Source: CAZSLI01 sp964607705
Lineage (GTDB): Bacteria > Actinomycetota > Coriobacteriia > Anaerosomatales > PHET01
Length of the DNA stretch: 64,000 bases
Direction: 5' to 3'
Assembly (NCBI GenBank): GCA_964607705.1
Contig: CAZSLI010000001.1
Coordinates: forward strand, 159,204 to 223,203
The translations under genes were made by a program, and so were the position numbers. Of this stretch, positions 58,977-64,000 are shown piece after piece (the first letter of the stretch is position 1; each line of letters opens with the position of its first letter). A model generated the notes under the pieces. The model did not search any database. It worked only from the letters and a program-made list of their open reading frames with translations, and had not been told where the DNA came from.

Positions 58977-59948
58977 ATGGCCGGCCGGATGAACCGCATC
59001 ATCGTGCCGCTTGCCGCGGTACTCATCGGTCTGGCGCCACTCTTGGTCGCTGATCGGTTCGTTCTCAAGGTGCTCACGTTCGTGGGACTCAACGCGCTCG
59101 TCGTCGTGGGGCTCTCGCTGCTGTTCGGATACGCCGGGCAGGTGTCGCTCGGGCATGCGGCGTTCGTGGGGATAGGTGCCTACACCTGCGCCTTCACGAA
59201 TGTGAAGCTCGAATGGCCCTGGCTTGCCTCATTCGCTGCGGCCGGGATCGTGTCGGCGGCGGGCGGGCTGTTGCTCGCCATCCCTAGTTTGCGGCTCAAG
59301 GGCCACTATCTCGCGATGGCGACTCTCGGCTTCGGCGAGTTGATGACGCTCGTCTTCGTCGAAGGGCGTGCGGTCACCGGTGGCGTGAACGGATTCACTG
59401 CCATCCCGTTTCCCAGTGTCGGAGCATTCGAGTTCCGCGAGCCGGCGGCGCTGTACTGGCTCGTCTGGGGAAGCGTGGGCGTCGCTGCGCTGGTGTCTGC
59501 GAACATGGTGTCGTTGCGCCCGGGTCGGGCCATGAAGGCGCTCCACGGAAGTGAGTTGGGCGCGCAGGCATGCGGCGTCGACATCGTGGGTGTGAAGGTG
59601 AGGGCGTTCGTGGCCAGTGCCGTCTTCGCGGGCCTGTCGGGTGCTCTCTATGCCGGCGTCGTCGGCTTCATCTCGCCAACAGTGTTCACGCTGTCGGCCT
59701 CGGTCTCCTTCCTCGCGATGGCCATCATCGGAGGAACGGGTTCGCTCGCAGGCCCGCTGATCGCCGCAGCGCTCCTCACCCTCGTCCAGTACCTCGACGC
59801 CGTCATCCCGGGACTTCCGCGGGACGCGTCGTCGCTCCTTCAGGAGTATCAGGCCGACATCTACGGACTCGCGATCGTGCTGGTGGTGCTTTTCGCGCCG
59901 CGGGGCATAGCGGGACTGTGGCGGGGTAGGGGGGCGAGGCGGTCATGA
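58977..59948 (+). CDS. livM: Branched-chain amino acid type ABC permease
   Basis: 323 residues, ATG directly after the livH stop, preceded by AAGGAGAAGG. About nine helices. LFGYAGQVSLGHAAFVGIGAYT, LRLKGHYLAMATLGFGELM and the conserved LAMAIIGGTGSLAGPLIAA match LivM. It forms the second half of the channel. Confidence 0.94.
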   Translation: MAGRMNRIIVPLAAVLIGLAPLLVADRFVLKVLTFVGLNALVVVGLSLLFGYAGQVSLGHAAFVGIGAYTCAFTNVKLEWPWLASFAAAGIVSAAGGLLLAIPSLRLKGHYLAMATLGFGELMTLVFVEGRAVTGGVNGFTAIPFPSVGAFEFREPAALYWLVWGSVGVAALVSANMVSLRPGRAMKALHGSELGAQACGVDIVGVKVRAFVASAVFAGLSGALYAGVVGFISPTVFTLSASVSFLAMAIIGGTGSLAGPLIAAALLTLVQYLDAVIPGLPRDASSLLQEYQADIYGLAIVLVVLFAPRGIAGLWRGRGARRS

Positions 59949-60715
59949 CGCTGCTCTCAGCACGCCAGGTGACCAGGCGCTTCGGCGGACTGACCGCGGT
60001 CGATTCCGTTTCGTTCGACGTGCATGCCGGCACCATCAAGGCGCTCATCGGACCTAACGGTGCGGGTAAGTCGACGCTGTTCAACGTACTCACCGGCTTC
60101 GACCGGCCCGACGAGGGAGAGGTGCTCTTCGATGGCGTGAGCACGATCGGGCGTGCGCCACGCGCCATCGTGCGCGAGGGGATGGCGCGCACCTTCCAGA
60201 ACACGCAGCTCTTCGACGAGATGAGTGCGCTCGAGAACGTCATGGTGGGCGCCCAGGCGCATCAGGGCGTGGGGTTCGTGGCTTCGGCGCTTCTTCTGAG
60301 GGGAGCACGCCGTGAGGAGAGGTCGGCAGCCGAGGAAGCCGCTCGACTGCTCAGACTCGTGGGCATCGACGAATGGTCGGCTGTGCCCGCAGGGGACCTC
60401 CCGGCCGGTATCCGTCGGCTGCTCGAGATCGCTCGCGCACTCGCTACCGGCCCAAAGATGCTCCTGCTCGACGAGCCCGCGGCCGGCCTCAACGCAACCG
60501 AGACTGCGGAGCTCGCGCAGACGCTCTACCGGGTCCGGGACGCTGGCGTCACCGTCCTCGTGGTCGAGCACGACATGGGGCTCGTGATGGAGGTCTCCGA
60601 CGAGATCGTCGTCATCGACCGAGGCCGCAAGATTGCCGAGGGTCCACCGAGGATGATCCAGAAAGACCCCGCGGTCATCGCCGCCTATCTTGGAGTGGAG
60701 GACGCCGGTGAGTGA
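59945..60715 (+). CDS. livG: Branched-chain amino acid type ABC ATPase
   Basis: 256 residues, ATGA with livM. Walker A GPNGAGKST, ARTFQNTQLFDEMSALENVMVG, Walker B MLLLDEPAAGLN and VLVVEHDMGLVMEVSDEIVVID are LivG marks. The signature motif reads LPAGIRRLLEIARAL, so the usual LSxGQ is altered to LPAGI, which is common in LivG. Confidence 0.94.
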   Translation: MTLLSARQVTRRFGGLTAVDSVSFDVHAGTIKALIGPNGAGKSTLFNVLTGFDRPDEGEVLFDGVSTIGRAPRAIVREGMARTFQNTQLFDEMSALENVMVGAQAHQGVGFVASALLLRGARREERSAAEEAARLLRLVGIDEWSAVPAGDLPAGIRRLLEIARALATGPKMLLLDEPAAGLNATETAELAQTLYRVRDAGVTVLVVEHDMGLVMEVSDEIVVIDRGRKIAEGPPRMIQKDPAVIAAYLGVEDAGE

Positions 60716-61474
60716 CGTGCTGTTGTCCCTCAGCGGGGTCCATGCGGGCTACGGGCGGGTCGAGGTGGTCCGCGACGCTGACCTCACGGTGGGCGAGGGC
60801 GAGATGGTCTCGCTCATCGGCGCCAACGGGGCGGGCAAGTCGACGCTCCTCAAAGCCATCGTCGGTCTCGTCGGTGTCTCTCGGGGCACCGTGGACTTCG
60901 CTGGCGAAAGCATCACCGGGGGGCGCCCCGAGCGTCTTGTGCGTCGCGGGTTGGCGCTCGTACCCGAGGGCCGCTTGCTGTTTGGGCCGCTCACCGTCGC
61001 CGAGAACCTCGAGCTCGGCGCCTACTCGGCGAGCCGCGACCGGCGGCGCGCCGTCAGTGAGGGGCTCGAGCGCGTGCAGCGGCTGTTCCCGGTGCTCGGC
61101 GAGCGTGCTGAGCAGCCTGCTGAGACGCTTTCGGGCGGCGAGCAGCAGATGCTGGCTGTGGGGCGTGCGCTCATGAGCCGACCGCGCCTGCTGTTGCTTG
61201 ACGAACCGTCGCTGGGCCTCGCACCGAAGGTCATCGCCGAGATCTTCTCGGCGTTGGACGCGTTGAGGGCCGAAGGCGTGACCGTGCTGCTCGTGGAGCA
61301 GGATGCGCAGCTCGCCCTCAAGCACTCGGACCGAGGCTACGTCATGCGCACGGGATCGCTCGTGCTCGAGGGCTCGTCGGAGGCGTTGCTGGCGGACGAA
61401 TCGGTTCGATCGATCTACTTGGGATCGTGGGACGGGGGAGCGGCCGCTTCGCCCGCAGAAGGGGAGAGTTCGAG

Positions 61475-61478
<4 letters not shown>
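60708..61478 (+). CDS. livF: Branched-chain amino acid type ABC ATPase
   Basis: 256 residues from GTG 60708, overlapping livG by 8 bases. Walker A GANGAGKST, VPEGRLLFGPLTVAENLELGAY, signature LSGGEQQMLAVGRALM and Walker B LLLLDEPSLGLAPK are typical of LivF. It completes the importer. Its stop overlaps paaK copy 2 (ATGA). Confidence 0.95.
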
Positions 61479-62776
<1,298 letters not shown>

Positions 62777-62810
62777 CGAGTCATGCAACCTACTTCGGAG
62801 GGAACCGCCT

Positions 62811-63353
62811 GTGCCCGCATGGGCTTTGATCGCACTCGGCGCCGGCCTGATGTTGCTCGTTGCAGCTGCTGTCGCCGTGGCGATACTCGGCTGGCGCACC
62901 TACGTGAGCCGGACCATGTTGCGCTTGGTCGGCCGTTCGGAAGCCATCTTCGCGGCAGCTGACGCTTTGATCGACACCGTGGAGCGCCTCAGCGAGGCGT
63001 CCGACGAGGAGATCGAGCTCTTCGCCGACGATCCCGAGTCGATCGAGCGTCGCGCGCTCGCGGAGGTCAGGTCGCGGGCCAACATCCTCGCCACCGAACT
63101 CGACCACATGCCGCTTCCTCGGAAGCTCGTGGCGACGGCAGAAGCGCTCGCGGACGCCGCCTACCTCGTGTGCCGGCAGGCCGACATCGTGGAAGATGAC
63201 GACACCGGTCTCAAGGCGCTTGAGGCCCTTGGAAGCATCGACCTGGGCTCCGTTAGGGCATACACCCAGAAGGCGCGCTCCGTTATGCGGCAAGCTTGTG
63301 ATGAGTGCGGCGTGGATGATACGGCCGTGTACGGCGGAGGACTTTACTTGTGA
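62811..63353 (+). CDS. Hypothetical protein with one membrane helix
   Basis: 180 residues, GTG start preceded by GGAGGG. One N-terminal helix (about 4-27, ALIALGAGLMLLVAAAVAVAILG), then a cytoplasmic, mostly helical acidic domain (EAIFAAADALIDTVERLSEASDEEIELFADD). I do not recognise the family. It overlaps an SH3 protein gene (GTGA), so both are likely in one envelope operon. Confidence 0.78.
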   Translation: MPAWALIALGAGLMLLVAAAVAVAILGWRTYVSRTMLRLVGRSEAIFAAADALIDTVERLSEASDEEIELFADDPESIERRALAEVRSRANILATELDHMPLPRKLVATAEALADAAYLVCRQADIVEDDDTGLKALEALGSIDLGSVRAYTQKARSVMRQACDECGVDDTAVYGGGLYL

Positions 63354-63754
63354 ACACGACGATTGGCAAAGTCGCGAAGGCCGTTGCCGGGCTGGTGCTG
63401 CTCTTCATCCTGCTGATCGTCGTCAACCGCTGGTACGGCGAGTACAAGCGTGAGGCCGCAGACTCCGCTGTGAAGGTCCCTCCGACCGCCGCCTCTCAGC
63501 AGGGGAGCGGTACGCCGACTCCGACGGCCGGCAAGCCGGCCAAGCCGAAGGTCACTCTGATCGTGTTGACGGACGGGCTCAATTTCCGCGAGCAGCCAAC
63601 CAGGGACGGCAACCCCATACGCGGCCTGTCGAAGGGCGAGAAGCTCGCACTGATCAGCGCCTCGGCTGAGCCGGGATGGTACAACGTGCAGGATGCCAAG
63701 GGTGTCAAAGGGTGGATCTCGTCCAATTCGTCCTACACGAAGGTGCAGAAGTGA
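63350..63754 (+). CDS. Membrane-anchored bacterial SH3-like protein
   Basis: 134 residues, GTG start. One helix (about 10-26, VAGLVLLFILLIVVN), a Pro/Thr-rich linker, then an SH3_3-like domain (about 68-130): LNFREQPTRDGNPIRGLSKGEKLALISASAEPGWYNVQ and KGWISSN. Such domains bind cell-wall peptides. Its stop overlaps the next start (GTGA). Confidence 0.82.
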   Translation: MNTTIGKVAKAVAGLVLLFILLIVVNRWYGEYKREAADSAVKVPPTAASQQGSGTPTPTAGKPAKPKVTLIVLTDGLNFREQPTRDGNPIRGLSKGEKLALISASAEPGWYNVQDAKGVKGWISSNSSYTKVQK

Positions 63755-64000
63755 AACGAGTCATCGGCTCGGCTGACGAGTTCTGGCGCCTTCGGATGAC
63801 GCGCGTCGATACTACAGACGACCTCGACTTCGAGTGGCACGAGGACATCCTCTACCGCCAGCCGAATGTGCGCCAGGCCGGCGATGTCGAACTGTGGCAC
63901 GTCGAGGCCGTGCGCCTCGACGATCTCGACACGATCGTGCGCATCAGGACGTTCGACGGCCGCGAAGAGGCCGAGGCGTTCTACGAGAAAGCCGCCGAGG
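63751..64000 (+). CDS. Hypothetical protein, N-terminal part
   Basis: The frame opens at GTG 63751, overlapping the SH3 gene stop, and stays open to the right edge (83 residues). It begins MKRVIGSADEFWRLRMTRVD and is charged and soluble, with many acidic residues. I do not recognise the family, and the end is not in this window. Confidence 0.6.
   Translation, partial: MKRVIGSADEFWRLRMTRVDTTDDLDFEWHEDILYRQPNVRQAGDVELWHVEAVRLDDLDTIVRIRTFDGREEAEAFYEKAAE

Overview
This is a GC-rich, gene-dense stretch of bacterial chromosome. It looks like a ferredoxin-using anaerobe of the Actinomycetota, most plausibly the Coriobacteriia or a neighbouring class. That placement is inferred from gene content: actinobacterial regulators (an FtsR/Rv1828-type MerR protein beside an FHA protein, and an RsiG-like protein), two ferredoxin-linked 2-oxoacid oxidoreductases (KorAB and IorAB), a rubrerythrin, a NapH-type polyferredoxin, and frequent GTG starts with ATGA or GTGA gene overlaps. 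I see no insertion sequence, phage, CRISPR array or plasmid function, and no gene-free stretch longer than about 300 bases.

Layout. 1-4.6 kb: end of rpoZ, thiI, a DUF3524 tRNA-queuosine mannosyltransferase-like gene, a small PLDc_N membrane protein and an ABC-2 exporter. 4.6-6.9 kb: rubrerythrin and DJ-1/PfpI, divergent from a membrane 4Fe-4S protein. 6.9-14.5 kb: an alpha-oxoamine synthase behind a palindromic operator, a membrane GGDEF protein, korAB, coaBC, a DUF190 protein and tRNA-Pro(GGG). 14.6-20 kb: an RlmI-like methyltransferase, two coupled flavoproteins, an unknown gene and DUF5996. 20-25.3 kb, minus strand: Uup ABC-F protein, EamA transporter, D,D-carboxypeptidase and cell-wall amidase. 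25.5-37.7 kb: GH18 protein, a surface-glycan operon (two epimerases, GT2, GT-C), corA, pgsA, a sugar-nucleotidyltransferase fused to a degenerate phosphomannomutase, and a VanW protein. 37.7-41.7 kb: paaK with a double-ACT gene, a degenerate GGDEF gene overlapping it in antisense, and a second D,D-carboxypeptidase. 41.7-46.9 kb: a complete glycine cleavage operon (gcvT, gcvH, gcvPA, gcvPB) ending in a lipM-like octanoyltransferase. 46.9-51.3 kb: RsiG-like gene, unknown gene, FHA, ftsR, a nuclease-fold-like unknown, hpt, a K+ channel and apt. 51.5-62.8 kb: NlpC/P60 hydrolase, then a co-directional run iorA-iorB-ACT-livJ-livJ-livH-livM-livG-livF-paaK. 62.8-64 kb: an envelope-protein operon that leaves the window.

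How the genes fit together. The metabolic theme is amino-acid use: a branched-chain/aromatic amino-acid type ABC importer, an aryl-pyruvate ferredoxin oxidoreductase and aryl-acid CoA ligases with ACT sensor proteins, plus a full glycine cleavage system with its own lipoylation enzyme. The second theme is envelope building and remodelling (two S11 carboxypeptidases, amidase, NlpC/P60, VanW, sugar-nucleotide and polyprenyl-sugar enzymes). The third is signalling, with two GGDEF-type proteins and an RsiG-like protein whose sequence carries four of the five residues of the c-di-GMP-binding anti-sigma motif at the right spacing.

The observations most worth following are the RsiG-like/FHA/FtsR block beside the glycine cleavage operon, the pseudo-phosphomannomutase fusion, the bacterial queuosine-mannosyltransferase homologue next to thiI, the operator in front of the alpha-oxoamine synthase, and the contiguous Ior-ACT-Liv-PaaK unit.
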